A DNA stretch of 64,000 nucleotides. It comes from Methylobacterium sp. AMS5. GTDB lineage: Bacteria > Pseudomonadota > Alphaproteobacteria > Rhizobiales > Beijerinckiaceae. Below are positions 47,802 through 56,100 of this stretch, in pieces. The translations under genes and the position numbers were made by a program. The DNA lies in assembly GCF_001542815.1 (NCBI RefSeq), contig NZ_CP006993.1, positions 53,698-117,697 of the forward strand, read 5' to 3'. The first letter of the stretch is position 1. Every line of letters starts with the position of its first letter. The notes below the pieces were generated by a model, which did not search any database, was not told the origin of the DNA, and saw nothing but the letters and a program-made list of their open reading frames with translations.

Positions 47802-48225
47802 TGGGGTCCCACTTCCAAATACCCTGGGCACCACGCACCGGCACGGGCTCGATAAGCGGACGATGATCGCGCAGACGCCAAGCGAAGCGACCGACTTCCC
47901 ACCAGCCGTAGAGCTGCTCCTCCTCCGTGACGTCCTCGAAGTCCTCCTCGGTGATCTGGTCACACGAATGGAGGAGCGCGGTGCCCAGGAGATAGCCGTT
48001 CGGCATATCGTCCAGGTGCCGCGGGAGGTTGGTCTCGAAGTAGTAGCGGGCGAAGGTCGGGTTCGCGAACGCCGCCCGCTGCTCTGCCTTGATGGTCTTG
48101 GTCGAGGCGATCCCGATGCGCTTGCCGATTAGGCGCTCCGGCGCGGGCCAGCCGCGGGTCTCGTTGAGCTTGAACCCGTGCGCGGCGAGCAGCGCATACG
48201 GGTTCCAGATTGAAATGACGTCCAT
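47764..48225 (-). CDS. ASCH-domain protein
   Basis: 153 residues. The start MDVISIWNPYALLAAHGFK followed by NETRGWPAPERLIGKRIGI fits the ASCH domain, a PUA-like RNA- or nucleotide-binding fold: I-S-I-x-P-x-x-A at the start and a conserved E-T-R. Charged residues follow in the pocket region. Phage ASCH proteins have varied roles; none is assigned here. Confidence 0.8.
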   Translation of the reverse strand: MDVISIWNPYALLAAHGFKLNETRGWPAPERLIGKRIGIASTKTIKAEQRAAFANPTFARYYFETNLPRHLDDMPNGYLLGTALLHSCDQITEEDFEDVTEEEQLYGWWEVGRFAWRLRDHRPLIEPVPVRGAQGIWKWDPNGILEKDLRYAA

Positions 48226-48262
48226 AGCTATCCCTCTGTATCACAGAGAGATAGCGGGTTTC

Positions 48263-48288
48263 GCGAAGCCGCTCTAGGGCGGCTTCGC
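48263..48288. terminator. Hairpin between recA-like and ASCH genes
   Basis: 10-bp GCGAAGCCGC/GCGGCTTCGC stem with a 6-nt loop, 10 bp after the RecA-like stop. A T run exists only on the plus strand. Confidence 0.6.
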
Positions 48289-48298
48289 TGTTTTGGCG

Positions 48299-49411
48299 CT
48301 ACGCAGCGTCCGAAAGAAGCAGGGCGTTGTCGGCCTCGGTCTCGCCGGTCAGCTCGGCCGCGTCGACTTCCTCGGGCTCGTAGTTCTTCGGCAGCAGGTC
48401 GTGGAGCTTGGACAGCTCGCCGGCCTTCTCGATGTGCCGAGCCAGCTGCTCCTTGTGCCAGCTCTTGCCCTCGAACTCGACGTAGCCCGGCCGAGCCGTC
48501 TTGAGGAGCTTCTCGCCTTCGAGGAACTCGATCAGGCTCCGCTCGATGTCGAACTTGCCGGTGCCGTCGGGCTGGAACATGAAGCGCCAGGACGCCTTCT
48601 GGAACGGCCGGACGACCTTGTTCTTGGCCGTGGTCGCCGAGATCTCCATGCCGAGGATCTCGGCGTTCTCGCCCTTGCCCTTCGTGATCTTGGCCGCGGC
48701 GCCGAGCATCAGCTTCACGGTGTCGTAGTAGAGCGGCGCCTCGCCACCCGGCGTCTTGCGCGGGTCGCCGTAGACCACGCCGATCTTCATGCGGATCTGG
48801 TTCAGGAAGATGCCGCAGACGCCGAGCTCCTCCAGGTAGAGCGCGAAGGCCGGGAAGTGGGCCGAGGTCGCGCGGGCGAGCGCGGTGTTGTCGTTCATGT
48901 TGCGGTCGCCCATCGCCTTGTCCTTGCCCGTCTTCATGTCGAGCAGCGCGGACTGGGGCACCATCGAGGCGAGCGAATCGAACACCCAGCAGATCGGGGC
49001 CGACGGCGAGATCAGCTTCTTGTCGCGGATCAGCGTCGCGGTCTCGACGCAGGCGGTCAGGCTGTCCTCGAAGGTGCGCGGCTTCTTGTAGACGAAGGTG
49101 CCGGGCTTGGTGGACAGGCCGATCCGCTCGCCCAGCGGCATCGAGTAGGCGCGCTCGTGGTCGGACAGGCCGGCGAACCCGCCCGCCTTCTGGGCGGCGA
49201 TCATCGCGCGCGTGGCGATGGCCGTCTTGCCGGCAGCCGACGGGCCGGCGATCTCGACCATGCGGGCGACGGGGAAGCCGCCGTCCCAGCGGCCGGACAG
49301 GGCGTAGTTGAGCGGCGCGTAGCCGGTGTCGAGGAAGCCGGTGACGGTGGATTCGGGGTCGCTCTGACCGAGCGCGCCGAGAGCCTTCGCGATTTCAGCA
49401 GCAGATGCCAT
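48299..49411 (-). CDS. uvsX: RecA/UvsX-like recombinase
   Basis: 370 residues. GPSAAGKT (about 56-63) is Walker A; VFDSLASM carries Walker B; FLNQIRMKIGVVYGDP followed by TPGGEA matches the RecA L2 loop and N-R-K region. It forms filaments on ssDNA for strand exchange. Length and motif spacing fit phage recombinases more than bacterial RecA. It lies in a row with the 49424 gene, 5' nuclease and SSB, a replication/recombination operon. Confidence 0.92.
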   Translation of the reverse strand: MASAAEIAKALGALGQSDPESTVTGFLDTGYAPLNYALSGRWDGGFPVARMVEIAGPSAAGKTAIATRAMIAAQKAGGFAGLSDHERAYSMPLGERIGLSTKPGTFVYKKPRTFEDSLTACVETATLIRDKKLISPSAPICWVFDSLASMVPQSALLDMKTGKDKAMGDRNMNDNTALARATSAHFPAFALYLEELGVCGIFLNQIRMKIGVVYGDPRKTPGGEAPLYYDTVKLMLGAAAKITKGKGENAEILGMEISATTAKNKVVRPFQKASWRFMFQPDGTGKFDIERSLIEFLEGEKLLKTARPGYVEFEGKSWHKEQLARHIEKAGELSKLHDLLPKNYEPEEVDAAELTGETEADNALLLSDAA

Positions 49412-49423
49412 GTGTCTTGATCC

Positions 49424-49939
49424 TTATTCGTCAACAAAACCGACGCCATCGTCCAGATCAGCCGAAGCTGCGGGCGAGACGTCATCGTCCTCGTCGTCGA
49501 TGAAATCGACGCCGTTGATGGTGGGAGCGGGCGCAGGACTGCTCTGCTGCCGCTCGAATTCGTCGCGCGCGTCCTTGCACATGCGCCCGCCGATCTCCGC
49601 GACGGTCAGACCGGAGCGGGTGGGCGCGCGGGAGCCGGGCTGCGGCACCTGGGTGAAGGCCGTGGCGCGGGCGCCGGCCGGGTAGGTCGGCACGCGATCG
49701 GGCAGGGGCGCCGGCGTGAGCAGGCCGGTGGGCAGCTCCATGTCGAGCTTGAAGCCCGTGGCCGGCGCCTGGGCGGCCGCGACGGCGTTCAGCCGGGCCG
49801 CCTGCAAGCGCAGGGCGACGTAGGTGAAGGCCTTCTCGACCTGCTCAACGCTCGCGCCGGCCTTGGTGAGCGACTTGTTGAGGGTGTCGCCCACCTTCGC
49901 CGCGCGGGTCACAGCACCTTCGATCGTCTCGGTGCTCAT
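49424..49939 (-). CDS. Hypothetical protein of the recombination operon, 171 aa
   Basis: ATG at 49937-49939 overlaps the 5' nuclease stop. Helical N-terminal part, then Pro/Ala-rich linkers and a highly acidic C-terminus (DFIDDEDDDVSP, then DDGVGFVDE). The acidic tail resembles that of the SSB and may compete for basic DNA-binding partners. No family recognised. Confidence 0.6.
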   Translation of the reverse strand: MSTETIEGAVTRAAKVGDTLNKSLTKAGASVEQVEKAFTYVALRLQAARLNAVAAAQAPATGFKLDMELPTGLLTPAPLPDRVPTYPAGARATAFTQVPQPGSRAPTRSGLTVAEIGGRMCKDARDEFERQQSSPAPAPTINGVDFIDDEDDDVSPAASADLDDGVGFVDE

Positions 49940-50967
49940 GCTGCCTCCTTGTTGCAGTCAGTGCTGACTGACGTTTCGGGGTAAAAGGGCTCGACCCAGC
50001 GGTCGATGTCCTTCGTGATGGAGTTGAAGACCCGCTCCTTGCAGAACTCCTCGAAGGCTTCGAGATCGAACTGCCCCTTGTTGAGGCGCGGGCGCTCGGG
50101 CTGGGGAATGTCCGGATGGTTGAGGTCCATCAGACGCAGGTTGCGGTAGAACCGATCCCGCTTCTCCGGCTCCGAGCAGAAGTCGGCGAGCTTCTTGGGG
50201 ACCTTGACCTTCTGGATCTCGACCGCCTCGAAGAAGCCCTTCACGTCGCCGAACTGGATGACCAGCTCGATCGCGCCCTTCTCGCCGACGCCGCCGACGC
50301 CGGGGATGTTGTCGCCGGCATCACCCTGGAGCGCCTTGCATTCGAGGAAGGCGCGCGGGGAGGGGACGCCTCGCCACTCGACGTCCTCGATCAGGTCCGG
50401 CAGGCCGGCGCCCTGCTTGACCTTCTGGGTCTTCATGTAGCCGATCTTCTCGGAGAAGGTCGCCGACGTGATGCGCTTGTCCTGGATCGGGTCCCACCAG
50501 TTCACGCCCGGCTGGACGAGCTGGAGCCAGTCCTTGTCGCCGGAGCAGAGCACGACGCGCTGGCCCAGGGCCCGATAGCGACGCACCAGGATGCCGGCCC
50601 AGTCGTCGGCTTCGAGGTTGGCCGCGGTGAGCTGGGGCACGCCGAGCAGCGAGAGCGCCTTGCCGAGCACGGGCTTCTGCTTGCGCCAGCTCTCGCGCAC
50701 AGCCATCTGCGCGATCTCGTAGGGCTTGACCGAACCGGACTTGTCCCGGTTCTCCTTGTATTCCTCGAAGGCGTCCTTGCGCCACGTCGCACCGTCCCAC
50801 AGGACGATGGGCTTGAGCATGGGGTAGCGTGCCAGCGCCACGCGGATCATCCGCAGGCCACCGAACACGCCCTGAACCTCGACGTCGCCCACGGTGAGCT
50901 TCGTGGTCGAGGTCGCCGCGAACCCGATGTTGTTCGCGTCGATGAGCAGATAGCCGATCTTTTCCAT
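49936..50967 (-). CDS. 5'-3' exonuclease/RNase H (FEN-like, T4 Rnh-type)
   Basis: 343 residues from ATG 50967 behind AGGAGGCTCAG. FEN/5'-nuclease signature residues appear in order: LLIDANNIG, LWDGATWRKDAFEEYK, ANLEADDWAGIL, LCSGDKDWLQLV and QGDAGDNIPGVGGVGEKGA (the helix-hairpin-helix). It would remove RNA primers or 5' flaps during replication. Two hairpins lie just before its start, and an operator overlaps its 3' end. Confidence 0.9.
   Translation of the reverse strand: MEKIGYLLIDANNIGFAATSTTKLTVGDVEVQGVFGGLRMIRVALARYPMLKPIVLWDGATWRKDAFEEYKENRDKSGSVKPYEIAQMAVRESWRKQKPVLGKALSLLGVPQLTAANLEADDWAGILVRRYRALGQRVVLCSGDKDWLQLVQPGVNWWDPIQDKRITSATFSEKIGYMKTQKVKQGAGLPDLIEDVEWRGVPSPRAFLECKALQGDAGDNIPGVGGVGEKGAIELVIQFGDVKGFFEAVEIQKVKVPKKLADFCSEPEKRDRFYRNLRLMDLNHPDIPQPERPRLNKGQFDLEAFEEFCKERVFNSITKDIDRWVEPFYPETSVSTDCNKEAA
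49956..49969 (-). promoter_or_regulatory. Operator palindrome in the 3' end of the 5' nuclease gene
   Basis: Exact AGTCA-N4-TGACT within the last codons of the nuclease and 17 bp upstream of the next ATG (49939), so it can control 49424 and uvsX. Confidence 0.75.
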
Positions 50968-50990
50968 TTCTGAGCCTCCTGACGGGCAAA

Positions 50991-51046
50991 GGGCGTCAGC
51001 CGCTGCCGACTGACGCCCCATGTGAAGACGGGCGCTGACGCCCGTC
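50991..51046 (-). promoter_or_regulatory. Two adjacent hairpins between ssb and the 5' nuclease
   Basis: A 9-bp GGGCGTCAG/CTGACGCCC stem (50991-51018) and an 8-bp GACGGGCG/CGCCCGTC stem (51027-51046). They may attenuate or stabilise the ssb transcript, giving more SSB than nuclease. Confidence 0.55.
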
Positions 51047-51060
51047 CCGTGTGCCCTGGA

Positions 51061-51996
51061 TCAGGCGTCGAGGTCGTTGAGCAGGTCGGCGAGCTCGGAA
51101 TCCTCGTCGACAGCGGCCGGGGCGGGCTTGGCAGCCGCCTTGGTCGGGGTCTTCTTGGGCTCCTCCTCGATCACCGCGTCCTCGACGTCGGGCTCCTCCT
51201 CGACCACGGTGCGGGTCGGGGCGGCACGACGCGGGGCCGGACGCTCCTCCTCGACCTCGGCATCGGCCACCTTCGCCGAGCTGCCGGTCAGGAGACCAGC
51301 GGCGCGGGCCGGGGCCGCGAGGGCGAGCGAGATGCCGGTGATGCCGGAGATGGCATTCAGCGCCTTGTTCTCCTCGCCGCGGAAGAACTCCTTCTCGATG
51401 AAGGCATCGAGATCGAGCTCCTTGGCCTTGGTCATCTGGTCCTTGGTCACGCGCTCGGAGCCGCGGAGCTTCGGCATCACCTTGTATTCGGTGTCCTTGC
51501 CCTTGCCGGAGCGGGTGATGATGAAGTCCAGACCCTCCTCCGCGTCGAACGGGTCGACCTCGGAGCCGTATTCCTCGGCCATCGTCATCAGCGACCCGAA
51601 GGTCGTCGGGGTCAGTTCGAGGATCTGCGGGTCGGGCGAGCCGTCGGCGCCATCACGGATGATCGCCTTCACCAGGACCGACTTGCGGGTCTTCATCTCG
51701 GCGACCAGCTTGAGGGTCTGGTCGTCGCCGACGTGCTTGGCCGCCTTCTCGATCGCGGCGTCGATGGGGCACGGCTTGTCGTAGACGACATCCGAGCAGC
51801 CGACGACCGCGAGCACCTTGCCGGCCTCGTCCTTGATCCAGTGAACGCCGAGGTCGCGCCAGAACTTGCCCTCGGTCTGGATGATGCGGACGGTGGTCCG
51901 GCCTTCCTTGATCTTGATCGTCTTACCCGAACCGCGGGAGTAGCGGTTCTTGGCGCCCTTGATGAGCGCCATCATTTCGGGGGACATACCAGCCAT
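51061..51996 (-). CDS. Single-stranded DNA-binding protein (gp32-like)
   Basis: 311 residues from ATG 51996; a GTG at 52005 would add three. The core fits phage gp32-type SSBs: a short N-terminal helix, TIKIKEGRTTVRIIQTEG, FWRDLGVHWI, and two Cys residues (VGCSDVVYDKPC) in the metal-site region. A long acidic, Pro-rich linker ends DEDSELADLLNDLDA, the expected protein-docking tail. Strong promoter without operator, as expected for an abundant protein. Confidence 0.8.
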   Translation of the reverse strand: MAGMSPEMMALIKGAKNRYSRGSGKTIKIKEGRTTVRIIQTEGKFWRDLGVHWIKDEAGKVLAVVGCSDVVYDKPCPIDAAIEKAAKHVGDDQTLKLVAEMKTRKSVLVKAIIRDGADGSPDPQILELTPTTFGSLMTMAEEYGSEVDPFDAEEGLDFIITRSGKGKDTEYKVMPKLRGSERVTKDQMTKAKELDLDAFIEKEFFRGEENKALNAISGITGISLALAAPARAAGLLTGSSAKVADAEVEEERPAPRRAAPTRTVVEEEPDVEDAVIEEEPKKTPTKAAAKPAPAAVDEDSELADLLNDLDA

Positions 51997-52092
51997 TTTC
52001 GTCACACTTTCTGCTTGCTAGGTGGGCCGAAGCCCTTGGTGCTGCTTGGATTGCTTGCTTTCGCTAAGTCGCTGTTTAGCGTTCGCTCTTGC

Positions 52093-52120
52093 TATATAGC
52101 GACTTCGCGTCGGCGTTTTC
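52093..52120 (-). promoter_or_regulatory. ssb promoter
   Basis: GAAAAC (52115-52120) and TATATA (52093-52098), 16 bp apart, same consensus as other promoters but lacking an AGTCA palindrome. Confidence 0.75.
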
Positions 52121-52140
52121 GTGTCTTGCGACAGGAAACA

Positions 52141-52263
52141 TCAGCGCTTGCTGATCCGGTGATACCCGCGCCATCCGCCGAAGCGGGGACGGTTGCGGGT
52201 GAGGTAGCCCCAGGTGCCGAACCAGCAGCACCCGAGGATGAGAGCGATGACGTCGGAGCTCAT
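52141..52263 (-). CDS. Small membrane protein, 40 aa
   Basis: ATG at 52261-52263, ATGA overlap with the upstream gene. One hydrophobic helix (VIALILGCCWFGTWGYL), then a basic tail RGYHRISKR, so N-out/C-in. Last gene of the 53074-52141 operon. Confidence 0.55.
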   Translation of the reverse strand: MSSDVIALILGCCWFGTWGYLTRNRPRFGGWRGYHRISKR

Positions 52264-52811
52264 GCGGCCTCCGCGTCGGTGGAGCCGGCCCGGCGAGCCT
52301 CGAAGCGGGACCGCTGGCGCTCGGCCGCGGACTGCATCTCGGCCTCGGCCGCCTGGCGCCGGGAGATCGAGACCTCGCCCTTCATCTCCTCGCGGGAGAT
52401 CAGGCCCATCTGCACCAGCATGTCGCGCCGGTGCCGGAAGGCTTCGAGCGCGGCCTTCGCCACGTTCTCGACCTGCTTGGCCTCGTTGAGCGCCCGCTTG
52501 GTGACGATGACCTGCCGCTCGCGCGCGACGCGACCGGCGATCGAGGCCTCGGTGAACTTCTCCCCGAGGTTGGTGAGGCGGTCGCGAATCTCGCGGCCGG
52601 CGCGGGCCTCCTGGTTCTCCAGGAGGAGCTTGAGGTCGTCGACCTGCTTCGAGGCGAGGGACGCCTGGATGCCGTAGTGGACGAACAGTGAGGACTGCTC
52701 GACCATGCCGGACGTCAGGTCCGAGGGCGAGAAGCGGATGTCCCGCTTCAGCTCCTCGGCGTTGACGAACATCTTGACCTTGGGGACGGTGACGGTCGGT
52801 TCGTCCGACAT
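52260..52811 (-). CDS. UvsY-like recombination-mediator candidate
   Basis: 183 residues. After a short extended start, residues 25-150 form the pattern common in phage UvsY-like proteins: RFSPSDLTSGMVEQSSLFVH, a Y-x-x-x-A-x-x-x-K-Q-V-D-x-L-K-L helix, NLGEKFTEASI, and a late AFRHRRDMLVQMG. This suggests a helper that loads the RecA-like recombinase on ssDNA. The assignment rests on pattern and position between ssb and dnaE. Confidence 0.6.
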   Translation of the reverse strand: MSDEPTVTVPKVKMFVNAEELKRDIRFSPSDLTSGMVEQSSLFVHYGIQASLASKQVDDLKLLLENQEARAGREIRDRLTNLGEKFTEASIAGRVARERQVIVTKRALNEAKQVENVAKAALEAFRHRRDMLVQMGLISREEMKGEVSISRRQAAEAEMQSAAERQRSRFEARRAGSTDAEAA

Positions 52812-53074
52812 CACACGCGCTCCGGCCAGTGCCAGGTGCCCTCTTCGCCCGGCGCGCCCTCGCGGATCGCGTCGATGGTCGGATAGGGCGTCGCACCGGG
52901 CGGGAAGATCGTCAGGGCGCAGACGGTGCCGACGCCCTGCTTCTTCTCCGCGTCGTTGGGTTCGTAGACCGCGGTAATCATCGCGGCCCAGCGGACGCCG
53001 GCCTTCGTGCGACCGCACTCCCGCGTCGTGTAGTGGACCATGCGCCCGACGCTCGGGCGCTGCTTCTGAGCCAT
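52811..53074 (-). CDS. Hypothetical protein, 87 aa
   Basis: ATG at 53072-53074, first gene after the promoter at 53095-53141; TGATG-coupled to the UvsY-like gene. It begins MAQKQRPSVGRMVHYTTREC and contains an ALTIFPPGATP segment with aromatic C-terminus, a small beta-barrel-like protein frequent in phages. Function unknown. Confidence 0.6.
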   Translation of the reverse strand: MAQKQRPSVGRMVHYTTRECGRTKAGVRWAAMITAVYEPNDAEKKQGVGTVCALTIFPPGATPYPTIDAIREGAPGEEGTWHWPERV

Positions 53075-53094
53075 GTCTGCCTGTGCTCCTACTC

Positions 53095-53141
53095 AGTCAG
53101 TGCTGACTGATTTGTTATAGCGAAAAGAGAGCGGCGCTTCA
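53095..53141 (-). promoter_or_regulatory. Promoter with operator
   Basis: TGAAGC (53136-53141), 16 bp, TATAAC (53114-53119), then AGTCA-N4-TGACT (53095-53108). The -35 overlaps the end of dnaE. Confidence 0.85.
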
Positions 53142-56100
53142 CTCGGTAAGCGACGCGGCGACAGCGAAGACCTCATCGAGCTTGGCCTGCTTGGCGGGCT
53201 CGAAGAAGATCTCACCCGGAGCGAACCCGATCACGAGGTTGGCGTCGAGAGCCTTGGAATAGACGACCTCACCCGCGAACTCGGACGCCTTGCCCTTGAA
53301 GTCGGGGATGAAGTGCCGGACGGTCGAGGAGCCGAGCAGCACGATGCAGGGCGGCTTCAGGATCTCGATCTCCTTCATCAGGTAGGGCGAGTAGGCGGTG
53401 ATCTCCTTCGGGGAGACCTGCTTGCCCTCCTTGGGCCGCTTGATGAGGGCGGTCCAATAGGCGTCCTGCCGCTGAAGATCGGCTGCATCGAGCGCGGCCT
53501 TGATCCACTCGTTCATCGTGCCGCCCGTCTTCGAGCCGAGGAACGACATGAAGCCGCTCTCGTCCTCGCCCTTGGCCGGGCAGTCGGTGATGACCATGAA
53601 CCGGGCCTTGCGGCCGATCGTGGGCTTAACGGGCATGCCGTCGTCATGGTGCCCGTCGCAGTAATCCGCGACCAGCGTGATGATCTTAGCCTTCTCGAAG
53701 GAGCCGATGTCCATCTCGCGCGCGATCGGGACGTGCGCCGTGATGAGGCCGGGGAGCAGCTCGCGCTGATCCTTGACCCGGCTGTCGTGCTTGGCCGGCA
53801 GCTGACCAGGCTCGATGCGCGCGAAGGCGCCCACCTTGTTCAGCGTCTCGACGTGCCGGACGTTGCAGCGACGCCGCTCCACCCGGTCGGTCAGGTCCTG
53901 CATCGACTTGAACGGCCCGGCCGCGCGCGCCTTCAGAATCGCGTCCGTCGTGTTGGCCGAGATCCCCTTGATCCGGTTGAAGGGCATGCAGAGCCGGGCA
54001 TCGGTCACGATCTCGAACTGGCCCGTCGAGTGGTTGATGTCGGGCAGGTCGACCTCGATCCCCATCCGCTCGGCGTCCTTCATCAGGCCGGGCAGCTTGT
54101 CCTGACCCATCTGCGACAGCGCAGCCGCGAAGAACTCCACCGCGTAGTAGGTCTTCAGATACATGGCCTGATAGGAGATCAGGGTGTATTCGACCGAGTG
54201 CGACTTGTTGAAGCCGTAGCCGGCGAAGCCCTCGATCTTGTCGAACAGCGCGCCCGCCCAGTTGGCATCCTGCTTGACCGTATCCACGCAGCCCTGGACG
54301 AACTTGCCGCGCTCCTTCGCCATCTCCTCGGGCAGCTTCTTGCCCATGATCTTGCGCAGCTTGTCGGCCTGGGGACCCGTGTAGCCGGCGATCACCTGGG
54401 AGATCTGCATGACCTGCTCCTGGTAGACCATCACGCCGAAGGTCGGCTTGAGGATCGGCTCCATGAGCGGGTGGTCGTATTCGACCTCCTCGATCCCCTG
54501 CTTGCGCTTCCAGTAGCTGTCCATCATGCCCGATTCCATCGGACCCGGACGGTAGAGCGCGGTCGCGGCCGTGATGTCGTCGAAGCAGATCGTGCCGTCC
54601 TTGCCGAGCTCCTTCAGCAGGCGCCGCATGCCGCCGCCCTCGAACTGGAAGATGCCTGTCGAGATCGCCTTGGCGAAATTCTCCAGCACCTTCGGATCGT
54701 CGAGCGGGATGCGCAGCAGGTCGACCGTCTTGCCGCGGCGCTTGCGGATGTAGTCGCGCGTGGCCTCGATCAGGTCGAGCGTGTTCAGGCCCAGGATGTC
54801 CATCTTGACCAGGCCCTGGTCCTCGACGATGCGCTTGTCCCAGCAGACGACCGGCAGCTCCGGAACCTCTTCCTCGCCCTCCTTGGGCTTGGCCGGGGCC
54901 TTGCGACGCTCGATCACCGCCCGCTCGACCAGATCGCAGCCGGCCACGACGACGCCGGCCGCGTGCTGACCCAGCGCCGACATGCAGCCTTCGAGCTCGC
55001 CGGCCGTCTTGGCGAGGAACGGGTTCTTGCTCGCCCAGTCGGCGATCTCCGGGACCTCCTTGATCGCCTCGACGAGCTTGACGGGCTGGCCGTGCTTCTT
55101 GGGCACGAACTTCGAGCAGCGGTAGTCGTCCTCGGGCAGGCGGAAGGACTTCGACACGCCGCGGATGGCCGACGAGGCGCCGAGCTTGAGGAAGTTCGAC
55201 ACGCCCGCGACGCGCTTGGCGCCATACTTGTTGATGAGGTAGGTGAAGACCTCGTGGCGCCGCGCCGACATGAAGTCGAGGTCGGCGTCGGGAAGGTCGA
55301 GACGCTCGGGGTTGATGAAGCGCTCGAACAGGAGACCGAAGCGGATCGGATCGCAGTCGGTGATCCCCATCAGGTAGGCGATCAGCGAGCCACCCACGGA
55401 GCCGCGGCCGGGCCCGACGGCGATGCCGGCGCCCTTGGCGAACTGCACCACGTCCTGCACGAGCAGGAAGTAGCCGCAGAACTTGAGGTTCTTGAGCACG
55501 GACAGCTCATACTTGAGCCGCGGCGTGTAGACCTCCTTGAGCTCGTCCAGGCTCGGCCGGTGCCCGAAGACCTGCGCGCCGAACCGCTTCGACCAGCCCT
55601 TCTTGCACTCGGTCACGACAGCCGCGAACTCGTCGGGCGCCATCACCGGCAGCGAGGGCGCGAACTTCTGCCACTCGTATGTGACCTTGGAGACCAGCGT
55701 CTCGGTGTTCTTGAGGCCCTGGAGGAAGGCCCCGCCCGCGCCCTTCACGCCGCGGAACTCCACGAGCCGGCGCTGGCTCTCCTTGCAGAGCTCCACGAGA
55801 CCCTTGAGCGAGCGCGGGTGCATGTCGCGCGCCGCGTTGATGTAGGCCCAGGGCTCGTCCATCTTCACGTTGCGGCGGATTGCGTTCATGACGTCGGTCG
55901 CGTCGGCCCCGCCCTCGGGATAGAGGCTCGGGATCGTCGTGAGCAGCGGCAGGCCCAGCGTGTTCGCCAGCTCGATCGCGCGCGTGTTCACCGTGTCCCA
56001 GTAGGGCGTGTGAATGGGCGTGAGCGTGAGGAACACGTTCTCGCGCGTCACAGCGTCAGCGATGCGCTGCAAGATGCTCTGCGCGTCAGCATGCGTTCCG

